Counted from the stretch's first letter, positions 33,760 through 43,579 are shown. The stretch is 64,000 bases of DNA from Larkinella terrae (GCF_009668025.1 NZ_WJXZ01000014.1:888448-952447); one strand, 5' to 3'. Notes: generated by a model from the letters alone, not told the origin. A program made the numbers and translations.

Positions 33760-35025
33760 TTATTCCAGCGCCTGATAAACTGCGACTTTGAATTTTCGCC
33801 GAAACTCGGTTGAATGGGCGTAGGGCTGTACGTTGGTGAAAATCAGCAGAACCAGGTTTTCCTTGGGGTCGATGGTGTATTCAGAACAGTACATGCCACC
33901 CCACCCAAACGATCCCGGACTTGTTTCATCGCCATAGCTACTCTCTGGTGTAACAAGCTGAAAACCAAGTCCGAACTTGTCATTGTAAGCACTGGTTTTT
34001 GACTCGCCGATCTGGTTTCGCAGCATCATCTCCACGGTTTTTCGACCCAGAATCCGCTTGTTGTTAAAGGTGCCGCCGTTGAGCATCATCTGGCAGAATT
34101 TGGCGTAGTCTTCCACCGTACTCACCAAACCGGCTCCACCCGAAAAATACGTTTTGGCGCCTTCCACCGCGAACGACCGATAGGAATTGTTTTCGTGGAG
34201 ACTGAGCGGTTTTTCGGCATTGCTTTTAGAGTACAGTTCAACCAGGCGGCTGGCTTTGCTGGCGGGCAGGTAAAAGTAGGTGTCGTTCATGCCGATCGGT
34301 TCCAGAACGCGTTCCCGCAGAGCAACGTCCAGCGGTTTTCCGGACAGAATTTCGACCAGGCGGCCAATGATGTCGGTGTTAAGCCCATAGACAAACTCTT
34401 CCCCAGGATCTTTGGTAAGCGGTCGGGCGGCAATCCGGTTGACGACCTCTTCCAGTTTATCGGGCTGTAACGAATTGAAAAACGGCACTTTAAACTCAGG
34501 GCGCTGGTCGAGCGGGTGTTCGTACGGAATACCGGCGTTGTGGCTCAGCAGATGCCGGACAGTGATGTCCCGTTTGGCGGGCCGGGTTTCGTACGTCCCT
34601 TTCTCTTTGTCCGAACTGACCAGTACCCGTGGATTTTTGAAAGCCGGAATGTACTTGGAAATTGGGTCGTCGAGCAGAAATTTTTCTTCCTCGAATAACG
34701 TCATTAGTGCCACCGTCACCACGGCTTTCGACTGGGAGGCGATTCGGTAAATATCGTCGCGTTTGAGCGGGGTTTTCTTTTCTAAATTGCTGTACCCGAA
34801 GGCTTTGTAATGAACAATTTTGCCGTTTCGGGCCACGAATGTGACGGCATTGGGAGCCAGCCCTTTGTCCACGAAATCCTGCAAATAGTTGTCCAGGCGT
34901 TTCAGTCGGTCGGCCGAAAAACCGGCATCGGCGGGGGATTTGGCGGTGGTAAAAGTCTGGGCGGGCGATTGGGCAAAAGCAACCTGCGCGGTGAGCAGGA
35001 AGCCCAAAAGGAGGCATTTAAACAT
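33760..35025 (-). CDS. serine hydrolase (class C beta-lactamase-like)
   Basis: A 421-residue secreted serine hydrolase with a signal peptide (about 1-18, ending V-A-F-A-Q). The S-x-x-K motif is S-Q-S-K (about residue 93) and the Y-x-N motif is Y-G-L-N (about 208), as in beta-lactamase class C and DD-peptidase/esterase relatives (EstB). Activity on peptidoglycan, esters or beta-lactams cannot be told apart. It has no visible partner: the next gene on the strand lies 88 bp upstream and encodes an unrelated Uma2 protein. Confidence 0.86.
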   Translation of the reverse strand: MFKCLLLGFLLTAQVAFAQSPAQTFTTAKSPADAGFSADRLKRLDNYLQDFVDKGLAPNAVTFVARNGKIVHYKAFGYSNLEKKTPLKRDDIYRIASQSKAVVTVALMTLFEEEKFLLDDPISKYIPAFKNPRVLVSSDKEKGTYETRPAKRDITVRHLLSHNAGIPYEHPLDQRPEFKVPFFNSLQPDKLEEVVNRIAARPLTKDPGEEFVYGLNTDIIGRLVEILSGKPLDVALRERVLEPIGMNDTYFYLPASKASRLVELYSKSNAEKPLSLHENNSYRSFAVEGAKTYFSGGAGLVSTVEDYAKFCQMMLNGGTFNNKRILGRKTVEMMLRNQIGESKTSAYNDKFGLGFQLVTPESSYGDETSPGSFGWGGMYCSEYTIDPKENLVLLIFTNVQPYAHSTEFRRKFKVAVYQALE

Positions 35026-35113
35026 GTACGGTTTTTGAAGTTATAAGGTAAAGGCGTAATTTCCCTCAAAAATGAGAAAAAGAATGGTCTCAGATTGAGT
35101 AGAGACGGAAATT

Positions 35114-35707
35114 TTACAAAATCACCTCCATCTCAAAGCCCTCCAAAACCGCTTCGCCCGAAAGCGTCAACCGCTCGCCCGTCCGAATTTCGATGGAACC
35201 GTTTTCCCGATAAATAGTTACGGTTTTATCAATCCGATCGATAAGCCAGCCGAGTCGGCAGCCATTTTCACGGTATTCTTCCATCTTGGCTTTAAGCTCC
35301 CGAATGGAATCTTTTTTTGACCGGATTTCGATGACAAAATCTGGGCAGATGGGGGCAAATTTCTCCCGTTTGGCTTCCGGTAATTGGTTCCAACGGTTTT
35401 TCTGAATCCAGGATACGTCCGGCGACCGAATCGCCGAATTGGATAGGGTAAAACCGGTCGACGAGTCAAATACGTAACCGGTCTGTTTTTTTCGGTTCCA
35501 GATGACCACATCTGCGGACATCTCTGAATTATAACGTCCTGTTTCTGATCCGGTGGGGGGCATAAGAATAATGTTTCCATCGGCATCACGTTCCAGACGC
35601 AGATCCCGGTTGGCCTGACACAGGGCAAAAAAATAGTCATCGTCAAACTGATATTGACTAGGTGGATGAAGTGTCAGGTGGTCGGATTTCTGAATTGTGG
35701 CAACCAT
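35114..35707 (-). CDS. Uma2-family (PD-(D/E)XK) endonuclease-like protein
   Basis: A 197-residue protein of the Uma2 (DUF820) family. The core shows the conserved S-P-D-V-S-W (about 97) and P-D-F-V-I-E-I-R-S-K-K-D, followed by K-A-K-M-E-E-Y-R-E-N-G-C and G-W-L-I-D. These Asp, Glu and Lys residues make the restriction-endonuclease-like active site. The family is widespread in Bacteroidota and cyanobacteria, usually without known function. It starts close to a TATATTTG box (35724-35731, minus strand). Confidence 0.85.
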   Translation of the reverse strand: MVATIQKSDHLTLHPPSQYQFDDDYFFALCQANRDLRLERDADGNIILMPPTGSETGRYNSEMSADVVIWNRKKQTGYVFDSSTGFTLSNSAIRSPDVSWIQKNRWNQLPEAKREKFAPICPDFVIEIRSKKDSIRELKAKMEEYRENGCRLGWLIDRIDKTVTIYRENGSIEIRTGERLTLSGEAVLEGFEMEVIL

Positions 35708-35847
35708 AGGAAACGACTTTTGTCAAATATAACACAAATGGCGTACACCTGCGCCAGTTGACATCAAACCGCCTTCCAATTTCAAATCTCCCGAAAGTAA
35801 ATCCTCATACTTTATTGTGAAATTTTCCAAAAAAATCAATGTGTAAT

Positions 35848-35877
35848 TTTGACGCATTGAATCTTTGTGTACTTTTG
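35848..35877 (+). promoter_or_regulatory. Bacteroidota-type promoter (TTTG / TAnnTTTG)
   Basis: TTTG (35848-35851), 18 bp, then TACTTTTG (35870-35877) matches the -33/-7 pattern of Bacteroidota housekeeping promoters well. The esterase gene begins 73 bp downstream. Confidence 0.6.
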
Positions 35878-35950
35878 ATACAATGATGCACTGCAAACCG
35901 AAAGGTCGTTCGGTTTTATAAGTAATGCGGTTTTTAATTGTCAGATAATC

Positions 35951-36841
35951 ATGGTATTAGCCCGGCTTTTTGTTTTACTGATCATACTTGCTATTCCATT
36001 TCGGACGTTGGGTGCGAAGGTCGATACGCTTGAAATTCAGAGCGCCGTCATGAAGCGAACCTTGCGGGCGGCCGTGGTCCTTCCGGAACGTTATGGCGAG
36101 AAGAAATCGAGGAGAGCAAATCAGGCCTTCCCGGTTTTGTACCTGCTCCACGGCGGCACGGGCGGTTTCCGCGACTGGCTGACCAAAACGCCCGACAAAT
36201 CCCTGCTTCACAGGCTGGCCGACCAGTATAACCTGATCATTGTGACGCCCGATGGCGATCCGACCAGCTATTATTTCGATAGTCCGCTGGTGGAAAGCAG
36301 TCAGTTCGAGACGTTTATTTCGAAAGAAGTGGTCGAGAAAATTGACAATACCTACCGCACGATCCGCGACCGCAAAGGCCGGGTCATTGCAGGCTTGTCG
36401 ATGGGTGGACATGGTGCAATGTTCATTTCGAGTCGTCATCCGGAGTTGTACGCGGCCGCCGGGAGCATGAGCGGAGTGATGAACATCCATACGGCAACCT
36501 GGAAAGTAGCCGCCGATTTCGCCAAATCCCGCGCAGAAAACCTTGCCCGCTTGCTGGGACCGCCGAAAGATGGCAATTCGCCGTATCCGGGCCTTACAAT
36601 GGTGACCCTTGCCGATCGGCTGAAAGCCAACAACTTACCTTTAATTTTCGATATCGGCGTGGATGATTTTCTCATCGAAGGAAACCGGGACCTGCACCGC
36701 CAACTGGTCGAAAACAAAACGCTCCACGACTACACCGAACGCCCCGGCGCGCATACCTGGGAATATTGGGAAAATGCGCTGCCGTATCAGGTATTGTTTT
36801 TTAGTAAAATCCTGAAAGCCACTAATACGCTTATCCCGTAA
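35951..36841 (+). CDS. alpha/beta-hydrolase-fold esterase (esterase D-like)
   Basis: A 296-residue secreted esterase with a signal peptide (about 1-20). Motifs are the L-L-H-G-G-T-G-G oxyanion segment, the nucleophile elbow G-L-S-M-G-G-H-G (about 157), an Asp in D-I-G-V-D-D-F and a His in G-A-H-T-W-E-Y-W. The form is that of the putative esterase (Esterase D / feruloyl esterase) family. A similar protein without a signal lies at 62890-63708. It is followed after 55 bp by the type B carboxylesterase and may be co-expressed with it. Confidence 0.87.
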   Translation: MVLARLFVLLIILAIPFRTLGAKVDTLEIQSAVMKRTLRAAVVLPERYGEKKSRRANQAFPVLYLLHGGTGGFRDWLTKTPDKSLLHRLADQYNLIIVTPDGDPTSYYFDSPLVESSQFETFISKEVVEKIDNTYRTIRDRKGRVIAGLSMGGHGAMFISSRHPELYAAAGSMSGVMNIHTATWKVAADFAKSRAENLARLLGPPKDGNSPYPGLTMVTLADRLKANNLPLIFDIGVDDFLIEGNRDLHRQLVENKTLHDYTERPGAHTWEYWENALPYQVLFFSKILKATNTLIP

Positions 36842-36896
36842 AATCACAGCGGCCACCCGACCGGTTTCGAAATGCATTAACCCTTTTACAACCTAT

Positions 36897-38534
36897 ATGA
36901 AAATCAGTGTTCTATTGTTTGCTGCGTCAGTCCTTGCCCTGCCTCTTCGGAGTGCGGGGCAAGGCAAAAAAGAAACCACGGCGCCCATTGTGGCCGGAAA
37001 AGAGGTGGCCGTTGTGCAAACTGAGTCCGGCAAAGTCCGGGGTTACGTCCATAACGGGACGGTAACATTCAAAGGCATTCCGTACGCCAAAGCCGAACGC
37101 TTTATGGCACCCACCAAACCGGATTCGTGGACGGGTGTTCGGAGTTCGATGAGTTACGGACCCGTTTGTCCGCTGATGGACCCCACCACCTCGGTTCAGG
37201 ACGAATCGGAGTTTGTGTATCACCACGATTGGGGTTATCCAAGCGAAGATTGTCTTCGGTTGAATATCTGGTCGTCGGGAATAAATGATTCGAAAAAACG
37301 CCCGGTGATGGTCTGGCTGCACGGTGGAGGGCACACCGCCGGTTCTTCGCAGGAGTTGCCCTCATACGACGGCGAAAACATCAGCAAGAAGGGCGATGTG
37401 GTGCTGGTTTCCGTCAATCACCGGCTGAATATCCTGGGATTTCTGGATTTATCGGCTTACGGCGCCAAATACAAAGCGTCTTCCAACACCAGCATTATGG
37501 ATCTGGTGGCGGCTTTGGAATGGGTGAAGGCCAACATTGCCAACTTTGGGGGCGACCCAAACAATGTTACCATTTTCGGGCAATCGGGCGGGGGCGGCAA
37601 GGTCAATACGCTGCTCTATACACCCTCAGCGAAAGGACTTTTTCACAAAGCCATCATTCAAAGTGGCGGTTTAGGCCTGCATTTTCAGGAGCAGTCGGTT
37701 ACAAAGCGGATTGGGGCCGCCGTGCTCGAAGAGCTACAACTGCAACCGGCGAATGTGGGTGATATTCAGAAGGTTCCGTACGAAAAACTGGCTGCTGCCG
37801 GAAAGAAAGCGGTTCAGAAAGTACAGGAACAGCTGAAAACCGAAGGCAAACCGCTGACGGTTTTTGGATTGATGTGGAAACCCACGTTGGACGGAAGTTT
37901 TCTGCCCTACCAGCCCACCGATCCGGCGGCACAAAGCATTTCGGCCACGGTTCCATTGCTGATCGGTTCGACTAAAAACGAATTTATGACGTCGCTGCGT
38001 ACACCCGATAGTAACGCGTTGACGGCGGAAGAGGTGAAAAGTATGCTGCAAAAACAGCACGGCGACCAGACGGATGCGTACATAGCCGCCGTTAAAAAAG
38101 CGTACCCCGCCGACACCAAACCATCGGATCTGCTCGACATCGATGGCATGTTCCGGCGGAGCGCGATTAAAATGGCCGACCTGAAAGCCAGCTCGCCGGC
38201 CCCGGTTTTTATGTATCTGTTTACCTGGCAGTCGCCGGTTTTGGAAGGACGATACAAGGCCGTTCACTGCATGGAAATTCCGTTTGTGATGAACAACATC
38301 GCCCGGTGTGAAGAAATGACCGGCGGCACGAAAGCGGCTTATGATTTGGCCGACAGAATGAGCCAGTCCTGGATTAATTTAGCCCGCAGCGGCAACCCGG
38401 GGCACAAAGGGCTACCGAACTGGCAGAAATACACGTCGGCCAATGGCGCAACAATGCTGTTTGATAATCAGTGTGTTGAGAAATACCACCACGACAAAGC
38501 CGTGCTGGCGATCGGTCCGCAGATTTCGCTGTAA
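36897..38534 (+). CDS. type B carboxylesterase
   Basis: A 545-residue secreted carboxylesterase/lipase with a signal peptide (about 1-21, ending R-S-A-G-Q). The hallmark motifs are S-E-D-C-L-R-L-N-I-W (about 116), the G-G-G-H oxyanion hole and F-G-Q-S-G-G-G-G-K, where the nucleophilic Ser is near 229. The length is standard. The natural ester is unknown. It shares a 55-bp gap with the preceding esterase and converges on pyrB. Confidence 0.9.
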   Translation: MKISVLLFAASVLALPLRSAGQGKKETTAPIVAGKEVAVVQTESGKVRGYVHNGTVTFKGIPYAKAERFMAPTKPDSWTGVRSSMSYGPVCPLMDPTTSVQDESEFVYHHDWGYPSEDCLRLNIWSSGINDSKKRPVMVWLHGGGHTAGSSQELPSYDGENISKKGDVVLVSVNHRLNILGFLDLSAYGAKYKASSNTSIMDLVAALEWVKANIANFGGDPNNVTIFGQSGGGGKVNTLLYTPSAKGLFHKAIIQSGGLGLHFQEQSVTKRIGAAVLEELQLQPANVGDIQKVPYEKLAAAGKKAVQKVQEQLKTEGKPLTVFGLMWKPTLDGSFLPYQPTDPAAQSISATVPLLIGSTKNEFMTSLRTPDSNALTAEEVKSMLQKQHGDQTDAYIAAVKKAYPADTKPSDLLDIDGMFRRSAIKMADLKASSPAPVFMYLFTWQSPVLEGRYKAVHCMEIPFVMNNIARCEEMTGGTKAAYDLADRMSQSWINLARSGNPGHKGLPNWQKYTSANGATMLFDNQCVEKYHHDKAVLAIGPQISL

Positions 38535-38570
38535 CCCTAATTTACTCGCGGACTTTAGTTCGTGGGTACA

Positions 38571-39491
38571 TTACATCTGGGCGAGCAGATACAAAACCGC
38601 CATCCGGACGGCCACGCCGTTTTCGACCTGATCCAGAATAATAGAATGGTGCGAATCGGCCGCGTCGGACGTTAGCTCGACGCCCCGGTTGATGGGGCCG
38701 GGGTGCATCAGCACAATCGGTCGGTCGAGTTCGTCCAGCATCTTTTTAGAAATACCGTAATAGAGAGAATATTCGCGCAACGACGGGAAATACTTGATCT
38801 GCTGCCGCTCCAGCTGAATCCGGAGTACGTTGGCAACGTCGCACCAGTTAAGTGCTTCCCGAACGTCGTGGCTCACCTTCACGCCCAGCTCATTGATGTA
38901 TTTGGGAATCAGCGTGGTAGGCCCGCAAACCATCACTTCTGCGCCCTGTTTTTGCAGGCAGAAAATGTTCGACAGTGCCACGCGCGAGTGCAGAATGTCA
39001 CCGATAATCGCGACGCGTTTCCCCGCCACATCGCCCAGTTTGTCCTGAATTGAAAACGAATCGAGCAGCGCCTGCGTCGGGTGTTCGTGCGTGCCGTCGC
39101 CCGCGTTGACGACGTTGGCCTGAATCCGGTCCGAGAGGTAATGCGGGGCGCCGGGGCTGCTGTGGCGCATCACAATCATATCGACCTTCATGGCCAGAAT
39201 GTTGTTGACGGTATCCAGCAACGTTTCGCCTTTTTTCACCGAACTGCCCGAAGCCGAAAAATTGACGACATCGGCCGATAACCGCTTTTCGGCCAGTTCG
39301 AACGATAGGCGGGTGCGGGTCGAATTTTCAAAAAAAACATTGGCAATCGTGATGTCACGCAACGACGGCACTTTCTTGATGGGTCGGTTAATGACGTCTT
39401 TGAACTCGCGAGCCGTCCCTAAAATCAACTGAATGTCGTTCTCGGTCAGGTTCTTAATGCCCAGCAGGTGTCGGACGCTGAGTTGTTGCAT
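38571..39491 (-). CDS. pyrB: aspartate carbamoyltransferase, catalytic subunit
   Basis: A 306-residue enzyme of pyrimidine synthesis (carbamoyl phosphate plus aspartate to carbamoyl aspartate). The carbamoyl-phosphate loop S-T-R-T-R (about 55) and H-P-T-Q-A-L-L-D (about 137) are intact, as is H-P-G-P-I-N-R-G near 267. The start is the ATG at 39491: the longer frame reaching 39614 adds 41 residues with no family match. No pyrI regulatory gene is adjacent. It converges on the carboxylesterase. Confidence 0.95.
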   Translation of the reverse strand: MQQLSVRHLLGIKNLTENDIQLILGTAREFKDVINRPIKKVPSLRDITIANVFFENSTRTRLSFELAEKRLSADVVNFSASGSSVKKGETLLDTVNNILAMKVDMIVMRHSSPGAPHYLSDRIQANVVNAGDGTHEHPTQALLDSFSIQDKLGDVAGKRVAIIGDILHSRVALSNIFCLQKQGAEVMVCGPTTLIPKYINELGVKVSHDVREALNWCDVANVLRIQLERQQIKYFPSLREYSLYYGISKKMLDELDRPIVLMHPGPINRGVELTSDAADSHHSIILDQVENGVAVRMAVLYLLAQM

Positions 39492-39715
39492 GGCGCGAAT
39501 GAGGAGGAAAAGTTTGACAAAGATAGTTCTTGCTGCGCCGGTTTTCAAATTCGGGGGCATCCTGTTTCGGATTTGCGGGCCGAAAGTTGGAATAACGAAG
39601 CCAGTGCCTTTCACAGACCGTTTACACAGAAGTCCGGAGCAATTTGCCCAAACCGGCTGACTTTCGTGCTAACTTCTTTATTTTTAAGCCGGTACTCAAT
39701 CAATGAATCGGCCCT

Positions 39716-40672
39716 ATGCTCCGCGAGGTATTTGTTTTTCTGGGAAAGTTATACCGGTTTTTTATTTCTCTTGTGCTGATAGCGTTGCTGAGTGGGTTTG
39801 CCTGGGTCTTGTGGCATTTTTACGAAGACGAACGGGTGCAGAGTCAGTTTCTGAGGGAAGGAAAAGTGGTGGAAGTACGGGTTGCCGATATCGATGTTTC
39901 ACGACGTTCTTGGCGGGATATTTTTGGCAATGTGACGTACGTTACGGTCCCGTATCGCCAGAAAAGCTACAACGTTCGGGTTGTCCGCGACACGGCCTGG
40001 GTGAGTTCGGGCGACCGGATCAAATTGCTGTACCACCCGCAACGCGACGAGTTTCGCCAGCAGGCCTACGAACGAAAACCGGGGCGAATGGTCTCGCGGT
40101 TTATCCACTGGAGTTCGGTCAGTGGATTCAGCAAGGAGAACAAAATACTGGTCAGTTTTCTGGTGGTAATCACTTGTTTATTCTTTCTCGTCGGCGGTTT
40201 TCTCGTTAACCTGACCGGCTGGACTTTCCTGCAAACCGTCGCCCGATTGATGCTGGTCATTGTCTTGGGAATTGCCGCCCTGTTTTTCACCTACGACACC
40301 TGGGTGTATCTGCAATATTACCAGCACGTCAAGAAAAACGGTCAGCCTATGGATGTAACGGTTTTGGAAACTGACCGGAACCGCGTCGGCCGGGGGACCA
40401 ACAACACCGGTTTTGAACTCTACGTTTACGATGCCACATTCAAGTACCGGAACGACACGCGGGTGGCTCCAATCACGGAAGATGAATACGACGCACTGAA
40501 ACCGAAAGATCAACTGCGGGTTCTGTATGATTCAAAGCTGGATGATTTCATGTCGGCCACTTACTCGGGCGACTATTCGCGGGCTATTATACCGGTTTTT
40601 TTCTGGTTTCTATTCCTTGTGCTTTTCTGGAATTCGGTGTTAAAGCCGGGAAAAAAGCCGAATTCAATGTGA
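39716..40672 (+). CDS. membrane protein with two DUF3592-like domains
   Basis: A 318-residue membrane protein: transmembrane segments lie near 12-32, 142-165, 172-195 and 291-310. Between them are two similar soluble beta domains (about 45-115 and 215-285), each with a D-x-L-x-V-L-Y-D or D-R-I-K-L-L-Y-H strand, as in DUF3592. It is thus an internal duplication. The function is unknown. It is flanked by pyrB (divergent) and a minus-strand membrane protein. Confidence 0.65.
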   Translation: MLREVFVFLGKLYRFFISLVLIALLSGFAWVLWHFYEDERVQSQFLREGKVVEVRVADIDVSRRSWRDIFGNVTYVTVPYRQKSYNVRVVRDTAWVSSGDRIKLLYHPQRDEFRQQAYERKPGRMVSRFIHWSSVSGFSKENKILVSFLVVITCLFFLVGGFLVNLTGWTFLQTVARLMLVIVLGIAALFFTYDTWVYLQYYQHVKKNGQPMDVTVLETDRNRVGRGTNNTGFELYVYDATFKYRNDTRVAPITEDEYDALKPKDQLRVLYDSKLDDFMSATYSGDYSRAIIPVFFWFLFLVLFWNSVLKPGKKPNSM

Positions 40673-40741
40673 TTTTAAACCCAGTTGGATGTAGTTTAAT
40701 TTAATCGGTAAAACCGTTATTCGGAGATCTTGTCAGAAATT

Positions 40742-41293
40742 TCACTTCGGTCTTTTTTTTGCCTTAAAACCGCTCAATAAGTCACTCAGAAGCGAAAGGT
40801 TTATGGCGATATAGCCGATCAGGAGAACCGGAATTATGTAAATGGAATACAGCTTCACAGAATAGGTTCCGATGACGTAATCGGTCCAATAGGTTGAAAA
40901 GTTATAAACGGGAAAGTTAATCAATACGTAGCGAATGGATTGGGTAATCGGATTGAAAATAAAAAAAGCCAGCAGCATAACTGGCAGAAAAATAAGCTCA
41001 TAACGTAAAATAGCTGACCAGGATGGCTGAATGGTATCGATTTTAAGTAGCGTATGGACGAGGTCAATTAAGAAAAGAATAACAACCAGCGTAGCTAATT
41101 CGGGAATAATGCCACCCCGAAGTACAACGTATATATATCCTAATATTCCGCCATATTTGGATACAATTCTCCAATTTTTTTCAAAAGAAAAGGTCCAGTT
41201 GATTACTAAGGTAAGGAAAGCGACGGATAATAAGATGGCAATCGCGTAACCCGGTTTTTTAAAATAGCGTTTGGTTAGGTAAATATTTTCCAT
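40742..41293 (-). CDS. small polytopic membrane protein, unknown
   Basis: A 183-residue protein with about four hydrophobic helices (near 12-32, 48-82, 94-116 and 140-168) and few charged residues. I know of no family. I start at M-E-N-I-Y (41293) rather than 41323. The gene is visibly more A/T-rich than its neighbours, so horizontal acquisition is possible. No partner gene is evident. Confidence 0.6.
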   Translation of the reverse strand: MENIYLTKRYFKKPGYAIAILLSVAFLTLVINWTFSFEKNWRIVSKYGGILGYIYVVLRGGIIPELATLVVILFLIDLVHTLLKIDTIQPSWSAILRYELIFLPVMLLAFFIFNPITQSIRYVLINFPVYNFSTYWTDYVIGTYSVKLYSIYIIPVLLIGYIAINLSLLSDLLSGFKAKKRPK

Positions 41294-41432
41294 CGTTATA
41301 CATTTATATAAAATGCATAACAAGGTAAAGAATTAATTTTAAAATAAGTAACAAGGTTTAACCGGTAAATGAGTAGTTGAGTTTACAATAAAATAAATAA
41401 AGAATCCAACCGGAAAAGTAGTAGGGACGTTT

Positions 41433-42983
41433 TTACTCCAACACCACGCAACCGTATGCCGGAACCCGAACGTTGCCATCATTCCCAAATTTAGCGTCAC
41501 CGACGGTATCCAGCACGATTTTTTTGCCCTCCGCAATTTCGATAGGATACAGCACCACATCCAGCCTGCGTTTGGTCAGGTTATGAATGACCAGAACGGA
41601 CCGGTTTTTCGATTTTCGGGTAAACGCAATCACGTTTTTCTGCCGGATTTCGCTGACTTCCAGCTTACTCAGATTGTCGTTCAAAACCGGGTGACTGTTG
41701 CGGAAGTGAATCAGCCGCTTATAGTGATTGTAGAGCGAATCCGGGTCGGTTTGCTGCTGCGCCAGGGGCATAACCGTTGCATCGGTGGAGTAGCTAGGTC
41801 GGCGCCAACGGCTTCGTTCCCTGTCCTTCTTTTTTTCATCCCACAAAAAAGGCTCCCGGATATTCTCATCGGGCTTCGCGCCCAGCATCCCGATTTCTTC
41901 CCCGTAATAAACGTACGGATTGCCGGGCAAGGTCAGTAACAGATTGGCGGCTACTTTCAGGTGGTTCTGGTTGCCGTTCAACAGGCTGCCAATCCGGCTT
42001 TGGTCGTGGTTGGACAGCATAATGGCGTCGATAAAATTCGGATTGACCTCCGCAAAAATGGAATGATTGCGCGCCAGCATCTGAACCACTTCCGCCGTAT
42101 CCCGCTCCTTGTACGGAATTTCCTGCAACGCCAGGCTGAGATCGAAATTGAAATTGGCCTTCAATCCCCGGAAATACGGCGCAATGCGCTCGGCCCGCGT
42201 CCAGACTTCGCCCACGGTATAAACGCCCGGTTTGGCCGCTTCCATAACCTGGCCAAATTCCTCCCAAAACTGGTGATTTTTCGGTTCTTCCCAGTCCGGA
42301 TAAATGTGTCGGGCCGCATCAAGCCGAAAACCGTCGACGCCGACGTCGGTCAGCCAGAATTTTCCGGCTTTGTAAATTTCTTCGCGAACCTTCGGGTTAT
42401 CGTAATTCAGATCCGGCATGCCGCTCCAGAACAGGGCGTAGTATTTTTCCGAAAACGGCGCGCCTGGCACGCGGTGCCAGGGGTTTTTCTCCTGCGAGTC
42501 GGCGGTTATTTCCCGGGTCGCAATGTTCAGGGAATCAATCTCTTTCTGCGTCATCCAGACGTACCAGTCGTGATACGGATTGTCCTTACCCTTGCAGGCT
42601 TCCACAAACCACGGATGCCGACGGCTGGTGTGGTTGATGACGAAATCCAGGATGACCTTCATGCCGCGTCGGTGCGCTTCGCTGACCAGCCGCCGGAAAT
42701 CGTCCATCGTGCCGTATTCGGGGGCAATGCCGTAATAATCAGTTACATCGTACATGTGATAACTGGGCGACGGATTGATGGGCATGAGCCAGATGGCCGA
42801 GATGCCGAGGTCTTTCAGGTAGTCGAGTTTTGACGTAACGCCGTTCAGGTCGCCAATACCATCGCCGTTGGAATCACAAAACGCGCGAACGAAAATTTCG
42901 TAATGCACCCCGGTTTGGCCGGTTGGCGTTGGAGTGGAAGTCGAAGGAGTTGATGTATCTTGGGCGGATAAATCCTCAATCAT
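41433..42983 (-). CDS. GH13 alpha-amylase/alpha-glucosidase family protein
   Basis: A 516-residue glycoside hydrolase of family 13. The four conserved regions are present: D-F-V-I-N-H-T (I), G-F-R-L-D-A-A-R-H with the nucleophile Asp (II), V-G-E-V-W-T with the acid Glu (III) and S-N-H-D-Q-S-R (IV). The N-terminal (beta/alpha)8 part runs to about 400, followed by a C-terminal beta domain. The N terminus starts with an odd Thr/Ser/Pro-rich linker (T-S-T-P-S-T-S-T-P) and no signal peptide, as if the export signal were lost; a GTG at 43022 is an alternative start. Substrate specificity is not assignable. Confidence 0.85.
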   Translation of the reverse strand: MIEDLSAQDTSTPSTSTPTPTGQTGVHYEIFVRAFCDSNGDGIGDLNGVTSKLDYLKDLGISAIWLMPINPSPSYHMYDVTDYYGIAPEYGTMDDFRRLVSEAHRRGMKVILDFVINHTSRRHPWFVEACKGKDNPYHDWYVWMTQKEIDSLNIATREITADSQEKNPWHRVPGAPFSEKYYALFWSGMPDLNYDNPKVREEIYKAGKFWLTDVGVDGFRLDAARHIYPDWEEPKNHQFWEEFGQVMEAAKPGVYTVGEVWTRAERIAPYFRGLKANFNFDLSLALQEIPYKERDTAEVVQMLARNHSIFAEVNPNFIDAIMLSNHDQSRIGSLLNGNQNHLKVAANLLLTLPGNPYVYYGEEIGMLGAKPDENIREPFLWDEKKKDRERSRWRRPSYSTDATVMPLAQQQTDPDSLYNHYKRLIHFRNSHPVLNDNLSKLEVSEIRQKNVIAFTRKSKNRSVLVIHNLTKRRLDVVLYPIEIAEGKKIVLDTVGDAKFGNDGNVRVPAYGCVVLE

Positions 42984-43143
42984 GGGATCGGAAATTGATT
43001 CAGAAAGTAAACTTCGGAGCACAAGCCAGGGTTTTTGAAGACCGGTTTTTCTTCAAATGCGACAAGTTAATCTCTAAATAAGGCTTTCCTTCGCTTCTGA
43101 CCAAGTTTTTAATTCGCCGGACTGATCAAAATTATCAACTTAG

Positions 43144-43220
43144 TTGCTCCCAACAAGTCTATTTGTTACCAACAAGACTAATTGCTCCCAACAAGTCTAC
43201 TTGTTATCAACAAGACTTTA
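43144..43220 (+). repeat. 38-bp tandem repeat of CAACAAGTCT words
   Basis: Two near-identical units begin at 43144 and 43182 (ttgctcccaacaagtcta...). Each contains the short inverted pairs aacaag/cttgtt. No coding sense is seen. Confidence 0.7.
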
Positions 43221-43235
43221 ATAGTCATCAACAAT

Positions 43236-43425
43236 TCCAACGGACTTGACTATGGATAACCCCCAATAAAATTGGGGGAGACACGATAAGAAACCGGGCC
43301 ACCAACCCCGGAGGGGTTGACTGCTGCGAGATAAGTCAACCCCCTCGGGGTTGGTACTGCACTTGGTAGTTGCTTGAAGTCCCCCAATTTTATTGGGGGT
43401 TATCCGTAGTGAAGCCCGTTGGGCT
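43236..43425. repeat. long nested inverted repeat with 26-bp perfect arms
   Basis: Perfect 26-bp arms (43254-43279 and 43380-43405, each self-palindromic: cccccaataaaattggggg) extend outward imperfectly to 43236 and 43425. They enclose a second inverted pair, ccaaccccggaggggttga (43302-43320) and tcaaccccctcggggttgg (43336-43354). This fills the largest gap of the window (43023-43579); no gene is seen there. Confidence 0.8.
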
Positions 43426-43579
43426 TCGGACTCAAGACTATTTATGGTGAAGCCTGTTAGGCTTTGGACTCTGGTTGTAAAAGTGTTGAATGGAAATTCA
43501 TGAACTAATTTTTCATAAATGATGTATATACATTAAATGTAATTACTTTTAAATCCGATTCTCTTAAACTTGCTATCTC

